Shown here piece by piece: positions 17,102-24,769 of a stretch of DNA of 58,103 nucleotides. Both the position numbers and the translations under genes were made by a program. This DNA comes from Bacillota bacterium. Lineage in GTDB: Bacteria > Bacillota > Clostridia > Christensenellales > SZUA-584. Every line of letters starts with the position of its first letter. The stretch's first letter is position 1. The stretch lies in contig JAEWWC010000058.1 in the NCBI GenBank assembly GCA_023396555.1, positions 1 to 58,103 of the forward strand. Direction: 5' to 3'. A model generated the notes under the pieces. The model was not told the DNA's origin and made no database searches. It saw only the letters and a list, made by a program, of their open reading frames with translations.

Positions 17102-19423
17102 ATGCGGAAGAAAATACTGTGGCTGGCTCTCTGTGTACTCATGTTGCTCTCTTTGTTTCCGATATCATCGGCGTTTGCAGCAAGCCCGTATGACAGAATC
17201 CGTGTTAAGCTGTCCATAGGCACTCCCACCAAGTTTTCATTTCTGGTAGACGGGAACTACAGCGTTGCCGGAAAGGCGCTGGAACGGCAGCTTTATACCG
17301 TTAAAGTTGAGGGCGGCCAGCTGAAGCTTTATCTGGGTAGCTCTCTAGTGTCCGGCGGCTCCACGATATATCTGACCCAGCACCAGATGACGCAAGCGCA
17401 AAGGAATGAGAACCTCAACAATTCTATTTGGCTGGCCAACACCAGCCAAGGCGACCGGTCTTATATCGGCGACATGTCGTTTTCCATACAAGGCGGCGTG
17501 ATTCAGCTGGTCAACAACCTGGGGCTTGACCAATATCTGTACGGCGTGGTGCCGCACGAGATGAGCGATTCCTTCCCGCTGGAGGCACTGAAAAGCCAGG
17601 CGGTGGCCGCGCGCAACTACGCGGTCAGTAAAATCAGCGGCTCCGGCACCTACGACCTGACGGACCTTTCATCGGTTGACCAGGTTTACAAGGGGTACGA
17701 TCCGACGTTAACGAACGCCATTGCGGCGGTGGACGCGACGGCGGGCAAGGTGATGACCTACGGCGGCAGCGTCATAACGGCGTACTATTCGGCGTCCAAC
17801 GGCGGCATGACGGATATTCCGTATCATCGCTGGGGAGGCGGCGCGAATTGGGTGTACTACGATATCCAACCGGATCCGTTTGACATTGCCAATCCGTCAA
17901 GCCTGTACGAGACTCTCTATTTTCCCGCGGTCAATACCGAGGGAAATGTGACGTCGGGCGGCAACACCGGAACGATGCCCAGCACAGCCATTGCTACGAA
18001 CTATATTAAGCAGGCGATACTGGACAGTGGGCAGCTATCCGCTTATAGCGTAACGGGTATCAACCAGTTTGCGCTCACCGGCATCAATGGGCTGTATGCC
18101 CACACCTACGATACCTTCAGCGGGCAGAATCATAGCCTGATGCCGTTTTCCGGAGTGAACAACTGCATTGACATGGTGCGCGCCACGGGCAGCTTCTCCG
18201 TGACGCTGCTGTCCAGCATGAACGGCGCAGCCGCTCCGGCGGAGAAGCCGACCGTGCCCGACGAGGGGACGAGCCTGGAGGAACCGGTTGCGCCGGATGA
18301 GGGGACGAGCCCGGAAGAACCGGTTGCGCCGGACGAAAGGACGAGCCCTGAGGAACCGTCCGTGCCGGATGAGGAGACGAGCTCTGAAGAACCGGATACG
18401 GCGGATGAGGGGGCTCGCGTCATTCTGGCAGGCGAAACGGATACCCAAATAGCGGACGTGCCGGCCGGGACGGTAGTCAGCGTGACGGGAGTGGACTTTT
18501 CGCTGCGCACGCTCAACGGTTCGGACGGCACCTCGGCGTACAAGGCATTTCAATCCACCAGTCTTGGCGTGGTGGTGGTGGAGCCGGTGTACAGCGGCAG
18601 CACGCTGACGGGCTACAACATCGCGCAGCGGCGCTATGGACACGGCATCGGCCTGTCGCAGCGTGGCGCGCAGCAGCGGGCCAAGGCGGTGTCGGAGGGC
18701 GGCGGCGGACAGACCTATGAGCAGATACTTGCGTTCTACTATCCGAGCACGGCGATTACCTCGCTGAATACCACAACGCCTTCGCAAACGGTGCTGGCAT
18801 CTGCCGGCTACACCAACGCCACGGTCGTTAATACGACGTCGCTGAACGTGCGCAGCGGGCCCGGAACCAACTATGGCAAAGTTGGGACGCTGCCGGGCGG
18901 CGCGCGCGTGGAGGCGATGGAAGCGGGTGTCGCGTCAAGCTGGTATATGATCGACTACGGCGGCACCGCCGCATATGTCCATAAAGACTACATTAAACAG
19001 GATACCAAGGCGCTGCTCTCCACCAAGTTTATTCGGCGCAACAACCTGCTTTACATCGGCGCCAACACGACCTGCAGCACGCTGGTCAGCAGCTTTGTGG
19101 GGTACAGCGGAACCATAACGGTACGCAACGCCTCCGGTACGGTGATATCCGGCAGCACCAAGGTGGGCGCCGGGGTAACGGTGACACTGATGAACGGGTC
19201 CACAACGCTGGATCAGGTGACGCTGTATCTGAAGGGCGACGTGAACGGAGACGGGGCGATAGGTATCGCGGATTATACCGCAATCCGCCTGCATATTCTC
19301 AACACCACTCCGCTCAATGGCTTCGGCGTCCAGATGGCGGATGTGGACGGCGACGGAGAAGTGGATATCATGGATTATACGTTGATTCGGTTGTATTTGC
19401 TGGGCCTGTGGTCAATCGGATAA
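17102..19423 (+). CDS. Secreted SpoIID/LytB-domain protein with SH3 and dockerin-like modules
   Basis: A 773-residue secreted protein. The signal peptide is residues 1-26 (cut after AFA). The SpoIID/LytB domain (from about 115) includes GVVPHEM with the likely catalytic Glu and LKSQAVAARNYA, and closes with GHGIGLSQRGAQ near residue 515. An acidic Pro/Glu repeat (about residues 383-437) is inserted inside this domain. A bacterial SH3 domain (LNVRSGPGTNYGKVG, about 570-640), a beta module (645-715) and two dockerin-like Ca loops follow. SpoIID-type enzymes cut denuded or modified glycan strands of peptidoglycan; here the role is probably wall remodelling rather than engulfment. Two adjacent ATGs follow AGGAGG; 17102 has the better spacing. 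Confidence 0.88.
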   Translation: MRKKILWLALCVLMLLSLFPISSAFAASPYDRIRVKLSIGTPTKFSFLVDGNYSVAGKALERQLYTVKVEGGQLKLYLGSSLVSGGSTIYLTQHQMTQAQRNENLNNSIWLANTSQGDRSYIGDMSFSIQGGVIQLVNNLGLDQYLYGVVPHEMSDSFPLEALKSQAVAARNYAVSKISGSGTYDLTDLSSVDQVYKGYDPTLTNAIAAVDATAGKVMTYGGSVITAYYSASNGGMTDIPYHRWGGGANWVYYDIQPDPFDIANPSSLYETLYFPAVNTEGNVTSGGNTGTMPSTAIATNYIKQAILDSGQLSAYSVTGINQFALTGINGLYAHTYDTFSGQNHSLMPFSGVNNCIDMVRATGSFSVTLLSSMNGAAAPAEKPTVPDEGTSLEEPVAPDEGTSPEEPVAPDERTSPEEPSVPDEETSSEEPDTADEGARVILAGETDTQIADVPAGTVVSVTGVDFSLRTLNGSDGTSAYKAFQSTSLGVVVVEPVYSGSTLTGYNIAQRRYGHGIGLSQRGAQQRAKAVSEGGGGQTYEQILAFYYPSTAITSLNTTTPSQTVLASAGYTNATVVNTTSLNVRSGPGTNYGKVGTLPGGARVEAMEAGVASSWYMIDYGGTAAYVHKDYIKQDTKALLSTKFIRRNNLLYIGANTTCSTLVSSFVGYSGTITVRNASGTVISGSTKVGAGVTVTLMNGSTTLDQVTLYLKGDVNGDGAIGIADYTAIRLHILNTTPLNGFGVQMADVDGDGEVDIMDYTLIRLYLLGLWSIG
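18248..18408 (+). repeat. In-frame tandem repeats inside the SpoIID domain
   Basis: Four to five imperfect units of about 39 bases encode (V/A)PDEGTSPEEP. They insert an acidic spacer between the two halves of the SpoIID/LytB domain. Units differ by few bases, so copy number could vary by recombination without changing frame. Confidence 0.8.
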
Positions 19424-19459
19424 GCAGTAAGCGAAAAAACTGACCAAAACCGACAGCAG

Positions 19460-19489
19460 TTGACCTTACAGGTAACTTTGTATTATAAT
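19460..19489 (+). promoter_or_regulatory. Promoter of the Fn3-repeat gene
   Basis: TTGACC (19460-19465), 18 bases, TATAAT (19484-19489). The transcript would start about 75 bases before the gene. Confidence 0.7.
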
Positions 19490-19572
19490 GACAATAAAAT
19501 GGTGGTGTTGTACTTGTTTGGGACGGTTTTCAAGATTTTTTTGATAAAACATTTCTTTTGCGGAGGTTACTG

Positions 19573-22218
19573 ATGAAAAGACGTTTGTTGGTGGGAGCTG
19601 CGGTTATACTGTTGGTGCTCGTGACAGGAGTATCCATCGCTTTGGCTGTGGGCACAGCCAGCGTCAGCTTTTCCGGACCAACCACGGTAGAAGTGGGGAA
19701 AACATATACGTATAACTACACATTGCAGGTTAATTCGGCCTGCGCGGCAAACGCCAATATTGTCGTCGGCGGCGCGTTCGAAAAGTTATCCGGAGGCTCC
19801 GGGATTTTCTATGACTCTATAGAGAAGGGCAACACGACAGCGACCCTTTACGGAAGCGTGACAGTCAGAGTGCGGTCTGACGTGAACGCGGGAACACCCG
19901 GCACGATCACTCTTGGCGACAATAGCAAGGGCATTTATCTGGTATACCAAAACGGGGTGCTGCAAACCCCGGTTGAATTTGATGTGACGGGATCCTTAAC
20001 GGCGGCTGTGGCACCGACCGCGACCGCGACTGCTATCGGCTACGACTCCGTACGTCTGACATGGAACGCGATGACGGGTGCGACGGGGTATGAGATATTC
20101 CGATCTGTAGGAGTGAACGGCGGACTGACACTGTACGATACAACTACGCAGCCATCCTTTTTGGACACCGGGTTAGCCACGGGCACGCCGTACTATTACC
20201 GTATACGGCCTTATAGAATGAATGGGGAGGCAAAAGTATATGGTGGCTTGACGGGAGTTCTGTCGGCAACACCCACGTTGTCTACCGTCACCAATCCTGT
20301 GGCGGCCACAACGGAATACAACGTTATCACGCTGACATGGAACACGGTTCCCGGTGCGACAGGGTATGAAGTATTTCGGTCGGTGGGCGTGAACGGCGGG
20401 CTGACGCTGTACAAGACCATAACCGAGGCGTCCTATCAAGATACTGGGCTGCCGAGTGGCACGACGTGCTATTATCGGATAAGGGCGTATAGGACTGTAG
20501 GATCTACTAAGATATACGGTGGGTTGACCGGCACAGCTTTTTCCACCACAAAGACGCTGGGAACGGTGATAAATGCCAAGGCGGCAACAACAGATTTCAA
20601 TGTCATCACGCTGACATGGAATGCAGTAACAGATGCATCGGGATATGAGATATTCCGGTCTGTGGGAGTGAACGGTGGACTGACGCTGTACAAGACGGTC
20701 ACTGATGCGACCTATGTGGATACGGGACTACTGAGCGGAACAACATACTATTATCGGATAAGGGCCTACCGGACCGTTGGGGAAACAAAGGTGTACGGCG
20801 GCTTGACAGGTACTATCTACTCTACCACGCGGACACTTGGCACCGTAATGAATGCAAAAGCAGTATTGGGCGCCTATGATAGCATAGATGTAACTTGGAA
20901 CGCGGTAGTGGATGCGACGGGGTATGAGATATTCAGGTCTATGGGAGTGAATGGTGGACTGACGCTGTATGATACAACGACTGTGCCGAGCTTTACAGAT
21001 ACTAACTTGACAACGGGTACGCCGTATTATTACCGGATGAGAGCTTATCGTTTGGTGGGTGAAAGCAAGGTGTACGGTGGACTGACGGGAACGGTATCGG
21101 CAACGCCGACACTGGGGACAGTGGTAAACGCAACGGCTGTGGCGGTTAATCCTGTCAGCATCGGTCTGACGTGGAATGCGGTGCCCGGCGCAACAGGGTA
21201 TGAGATATTCCGTTCTGTGGGGGTGAACGGCGGGCTGACACTATACCGGACAATAACCGAGGTATCCTATACTGATACCGGGCTTGTTACCAATACGTCT
21301 CACTATTACCGAATAAGAGCCTATCGTATGGTCGGCGAAACCAAGGTATACGGAGGCTTGACGGGAACGGTATCGGCGATGCCGATACTGGGGACGATAA
21401 CTAACCCAAAAGCGGTGGCAAGCGATCCTGTCAGCATTGATCTGACATGGAATGCGGTGCCCGGCGCAACAGGGTATCAGATATTCCGGTCTGTAGGGGT
21501 GAACGGCGGGCTGACGCTGTATGATACAACGACTGACCCGTCCTATACGGATACAGGGCTAACCACAGGCGTTGCATGCTATTACCGGATGCGCGCTTAC
21601 TGGACGTCGGGTGATACCACGGTTTTCGGAGGCTTGACGGGAACGGTATCGGCGATGCCGATACTGGGGACGATAACTAACCCCAAAGCAGTGGCAAGCG
21701 ATCCTGTTAGCATCGATCTGACATGGAACGCGGTACCCGACGCAACCGGGTATGAGATATTTCGTTCTGTAGGCGTGAACGGTGGGCTGACACTGTACAA
21801 GACCACAACCGATCCGTCCTATACGGATACAGGGCTAACCACAGGCGTTGCATGCTATTACCGGATGCGCGCTTACTGGACGTCGGGTGACACCACAATA
21901 TACGGAGGGCTGACGGGCACGATATCGGCGACGCCGGCTTTAGGTACGGTGACGAATGCAAAAGCTACGGCGAGCAGTTCCGCCCGCGTCGACCTGGCAT
22001 GGAATGCAGTATCCGGTGCGACCGGATATGAGATATTCCGGTCTGTAGGCGTGAACGGCGGACTGACACTGTATAAGACCACAACCGACCCGTCCTATGC
22101 AGATACGGCATTGACCAAGGATGTTATATACTATTACCGGATACGGGCTTACTGGGCATCGGACGGAACCACGATATACGGAGGGTTAACGAACACGGTT
22201 TCGGCAAAGGCAATATGA
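19573..22218 (+). CDS. Secreted fibronectin type III repeat protein
   Basis: An 881-residue secreted protein. The signal peptide is residues 1-25 (MKRRLLVGAAVILLVLV, cut after ALA). An N-terminal beta-rich domain of about 120 residues is unrecognised. Eight Fn3-like repeats of about 92 residues follow, each with TLTWNAV, GYEIFRSVGVNGGLTLY, Y-x-DTGL and YYYRIRAY. No catalytic motif, dockerin, sortase signal or SLH domain is visible, and the last repeat ends the protein. It is therefore probably a released or wall-associated adhesive or structural protein. The ATG at 19573 has GGAGG six bases upstream. It lies between the SpoIID-like gene and the first GT2 gene; a terminator follows. Confidence 0.85.
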   Translation: MKRRLLVGAAVILLVLVTGVSIALAVGTASVSFSGPTTVEVGKTYTYNYTLQVNSACAANANIVVGGAFEKLSGGSGIFYDSIEKGNTTATLYGSVTVRVRSDVNAGTPGTITLGDNSKGIYLVYQNGVLQTPVEFDVTGSLTAAVAPTATATAIGYDSVRLTWNAMTGATGYEIFRSVGVNGGLTLYDTTTQPSFLDTGLATGTPYYYRIRPYRMNGEAKVYGGLTGVLSATPTLSTVTNPVAATTEYNVITLTWNTVPGATGYEVFRSVGVNGGLTLYKTITEASYQDTGLPSGTTCYYRIRAYRTVGSTKIYGGLTGTAFSTTKTLGTVINAKAATTDFNVITLTWNAVTDASGYEIFRSVGVNGGLTLYKTVTDATYVDTGLLSGTTYYYRIRAYRTVGETKVYGGLTGTIYSTTRTLGTVMNAKAVLGAYDSIDVTWNAVVDATGYEIFRSMGVNGGLTLYDTTTVPSFTDTNLTTGTPYYYRMRAYRLVGESKVYGGLTGTVSATPTLGTVVNATAVAVNPVSIGLTWNAVPGATGYEIFRSVGVNGGLTLYRTITEVSYTDTGLVTNTSHYYRIRAYRMVGETKVYGGLTGTVSAMPILGTITNPKAVASDPVSIDLTWNAVPGATGYQIFRSVGVNGGLTLYDTTTDPSYTDTGLTTGVACYYRMRAYWTSGDTTVFGGLTGTVSAMPILGTITNPKAVASDPVSIDLTWNAVPDATGYEIFRSVGVNGGLTLYKTTTDPSYTDTGLTTGVACYYRMRAYWTSGDTTIYGGLTGTISATPALGTVTNAKATASSSARVDLAWNAVSGATGYEIFRSVGVNGGLTLYKTTTDPSYADTALTKDVIYYYRIRAYWASDGTTIYGGLTNTVSAKAI
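20014..22213 (+). repeat. Eight tandem Fn3 DNA repeats of about 276 bp
   Basis: The Fn3 units are highly similar at DNA level. The segment around 21558-21650 is repeated almost base for base at 21834-21925, including CTAACCACAGGCGTTGCATG. This points to recent duplication or gene conversion of units 6 and 7. Period is 276-279 bases, always a multiple of three. Confidence 0.9.
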
Positions 22219-22246
22219 CAGAACAAGAATCTAATTATTAACATGG

Positions 22247-22304
22247 ATAGAGTCTGTGCTTCATTAATGCTTAGTGATTTTCAGTAAAGCCAGGCTCTAT
22301 TTTT
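22247..22304 (+). terminator. Terminator of the Fn3-repeat gene
   Basis: ATAGAGTCTG (22247-22256) pairs with CAGGCTCTAT (22291-22300) with one G-U pair, followed by T5. The loop is long (34 bases). Confidence 0.7.
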
Positions 22305-22445
22305 GTCCGTGTGCCGATTATATGGATAAGAAGTAGTTTACACCTGACCGATCAACGTTTAGAATGTGTTTGCAATGCTAACCGGACTAGATGCTGTTGT
22401 GATACCAGCAATCCAAGCCGGTATATCAGGAGAGGGGACTGCGGA

Positions 22446-23507
22446 GTGGAGAATAGGCCAAAAATCAGCGTTATTATGCCTGTATATAAGGTAGAAGGAT
22501 ATGTCGGAAAGGCGATCGAGAGCATACTGAATCAAACGTTTCAGGATTTTGAGTATCTGGTGGTAGACGACGGCAGCCCGGACGCGTGCGGCGCTATTTG
22601 CGATAAATACGCGGCAAAGGACAGCCGCATCCATGTGATACACAAGGAAAACGGCGGCGCGCCTAGCGCCCGCAACGCGGCAATGGAGCTTGCAAAAGGC
22701 AAGTATTATTACTTTATGGACTCGGACGACTGGGCCAAACCCACGATGCTGGAGGACATGTATGCGCTGGCGGAAGCCAATGAAGCGCAGCTTGTTGTGA
22801 CCGGATATTTTATCGACACGTATTACAGCAGCTCGGAATATATAACGCTGAACATGTCACATCCGGACGCCGTCTATAGCGATAGAGAGGCTTTCAGGAG
22901 GGATGCGTACCGGCTGTTCGACAAGAACCTGCTGTATACGCCATGGAATAAGCTGTTTCTGGCGGATTACCTGAATGAGAATAACATCTGGTTTCCGCAG
23001 ACGTTTTGGGACGACTTTCCGTTCAACCTGAGCGTTGTGCGTGACGTGGGGCGGGTCGTTATCTCGTCAAAGCAGTACTATCATTTTATGAGGGTGCGCG
23101 CGGAGTCGGAAACAGCCAAATATGTGGCCGCGATGTATGACAAGCGAGAGGAGGAGCACGGCTGGATGTTGGAGCTTTACCGGCACTGGGGTATCGATGA
23201 CGAGGCCAGTCGGGAGTTTCTGTCACGGCGGTACATTGAGCGACTGGTCGGGTGCATTGAGAATGTCACGAATAAGAACTGCAGGATGACGGGTAAGGAG
23301 AAAAGGCAGGAGATTCGCAGAATGCTGTCTAATCCGAACGTGCAGGAAAGCCTTGCGCTGGCCCGGCCGCGGTCTATCATGATGAAAATAATGTTGATCC
23401 CGATCAGGTGGAGCAGTGCGGGGCTGACATACCTAGAAAGCCGCATGATTACGTGGGTTAAGTCAAAGAATGCAAGGCTTTTTGCAAGCCTGAAGGCGAA
23501 ACGATGA
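22446..23507 (+). CDS. Family 2 glycosyltransferase
   Basis: A 353-residue GT-A enzyme with ISVIMPVYKVEGYV at its start, VVDDGSPD (nucleotide binding) near residue 42, and the DxD-type MDSDDW near 92. The C-terminal 200 residues are variable and no membrane segment is obvious. It should transfer a sugar from a nucleotide sugar during repeat-unit assembly at the inner membrane face; the sugar cannot be predicted. The GTG at 22446 follows GAGGGG with eight bases between. A longer frame to 22311 has no ribosome site. Confidence 0.85.
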   Translation: MENRPKISVIMPVYKVEGYVGKAIESILNQTFQDFEYLVVDDGSPDACGAICDKYAAKDSRIHVIHKENGGAPSARNAAMELAKGKYYYFMDSDDWAKPTMLEDMYALAEANEAQLVVTGYFIDTYYSSSEYITLNMSHPDAVYSDREAFRRDAYRLFDKNLLYTPWNKLFLADYLNENNIWFPQTFWDDFPFNLSVVRDVGRVVISSKQYYHFMRVRAESETAKYVAAMYDKREEEHGWMLELYRHWGIDDEASREFLSRRYIERLVGCIENVTNKNCRMTGKEKRQEIRRMLSNPNVQESLALARPRSIMMKIMLIPIRWSSAGLTYLESRMITWVKSKNARLFASLKAKR

Positions 23508-23550
23508 ACAGAAAAAGCTGACAATTGAGGCTTCAAACTTTACACATCCT

Positions 23551-23598
23551 CTTTTTAATGCTATTATGATTAGCATAAGAGAGAATAGCATTAAAAAA
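23551..23598. repeat. 14-bp perfect inverted repeat between GT2 genes
   Basis: TTTTTAATGCTATT (23552-23565) and AATAGCATTAAAAA (23584-23597) form a long stem in the gap after the first GT2 gene. It resembles a terminator on either strand, and could also be an operator or the edge of an inserted segment, since the downstream genes are richer in A+T. Confidence 0.6.
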
Positions 23599-23687
23599 GT
23601 AGTGGGGGTGGGGCTGAAAGCAGCTGCTACCCTCTATTATTGAGCAGCACCATGTGTTTCGGGTGCGGTTAGTTTGGGGAGAATGAA

Positions 23688-24755
23688 ATGGGAAACATCC
23701 TAATGATCAGTGTGATCATGCCAGTATATAACGTAGAGAATTATCTAGACAAAGCAGTGGAGAGCGTACTAGGTCAGACATACGGCAACCTAGAGCTGAT
23801 TTTGGTGGATGACCGCTCGCCCGATAACTGCAGCAGAAAATGCGACGAGTGGGCAGCTCGGGATATTCGCGTGAAGGTTATACATAAGCCGGTGAATGAA
23901 GGTCTGGGGTTAGCGAGAAACACCGGAATGCAGCTTGCACAAGGCCACTATATTATGTTCATGGATTCGGATGATTGGATCGAAGACGGTATGCTGGAAG
24001 GCATGTTAAAAGCTGCAACAGCCCATAACAGCGATATCGTAATCTGCGGATATTCGCAAGACTATGCCGACAAAGCAGGGAACGTCAACTATTCGGTCCG
24101 TGTCTCAATTCCTGAACTTAAAGCGGATGGACGTCAGGCAGTACTGAAAGCAGCTATCGAAATCGACTATGCTAAGCTTTTTTCATTTGCTTGGAACAAG
24201 CTCTATTCTGCCAATTTGATAAAAAGGAATGGGTGCCTATTCACCAAGACGAAGCTTATTGAGGATTTTCTTTTCAATATAGTAGTGTTTGGATACACGG
24301 AGCGCATTACAGTCATTTCGGAAATTTTTTACCATTACATTAAGCCTCTGCATAGTACACTTCTTTCGGCTTTTTGTGAGAATTACCAGGAAATCATCGA
24401 TTTAAGGTTTGTTAAGGCACAAGAGATTCTTGCAGAAGCCGGAGTTTATAAAGGAAGAACAAGGTCAATGCTTTGCTTTATATATGTGAAGCATATTTTT
24501 GCGCGTCTTGAAAGGGATTGTTGGCCTGAGAGCAAAATGCGCTTGATAGAGAGATATGAGGCAGTGACTAAAATGCTGCTGCTGGAGCCGGTAAAAGAAG
24601 CGGTATGTTTCAGTAAATCTTACTCCACGTCCGGCTTATTGATGAACTTTGTATTAAAAACAAAAAACGCATTTATAATTACTGTTGGTGCCAAGCTCCT
24701 TTGGCTTGTGAAGAATAAATTGCCTAGACTATTTAACGTGATTAAGCAGCACTGA
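23688..24755 (+). CDS. Family 2 glycosyltransferase
   Basis: A 355-residue GT2 enzyme paralogous to the previous one: ISVIMPVYNVENYL, LVDDRSPD near residue 42, MDSDDW near 95. The usual DDG is DDR here, a mild variation. ATG at 23688 lies six bases after GGGGAG. It precedes the polymerase fusion by 14 bases and probably adds one sugar of the repeat unit. Base composition shifts to higher A+T from here to about 26650, as is common for variable surface-glycan genes. Confidence 0.85.
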   Translation: MGNILMISVIMPVYNVENYLDKAVESVLGQTYGNLELILVDDRSPDNCSRKCDEWAARDIRVKVIHKPVNEGLGLARNTGMQLAQGHYIMFMDSDDWIEDGMLEGMLKAATAHNSDIVICGYSQDYADKAGNVNYSVRVSIPELKADGRQAVLKAAIEIDYAKLFSFAWNKLYSANLIKRNGCLFTKTKLIEDFLFNIVVFGYTERITVISEIFYHYIKPLHSTLLSAFCENYQEIIDLRFVKAQEILAEAGVYKGRTRSMLCFIYVKHIFARLERDCWPESKMRLIERYEAVTKMLLLEPVKEAVCFSKSYSTSGLLMNFVLKTKNAFIITVGAKLLWLVKNKLPRLFNVIKQH

Positions 24756-24769
24756 AAAAAGGAGATGTA

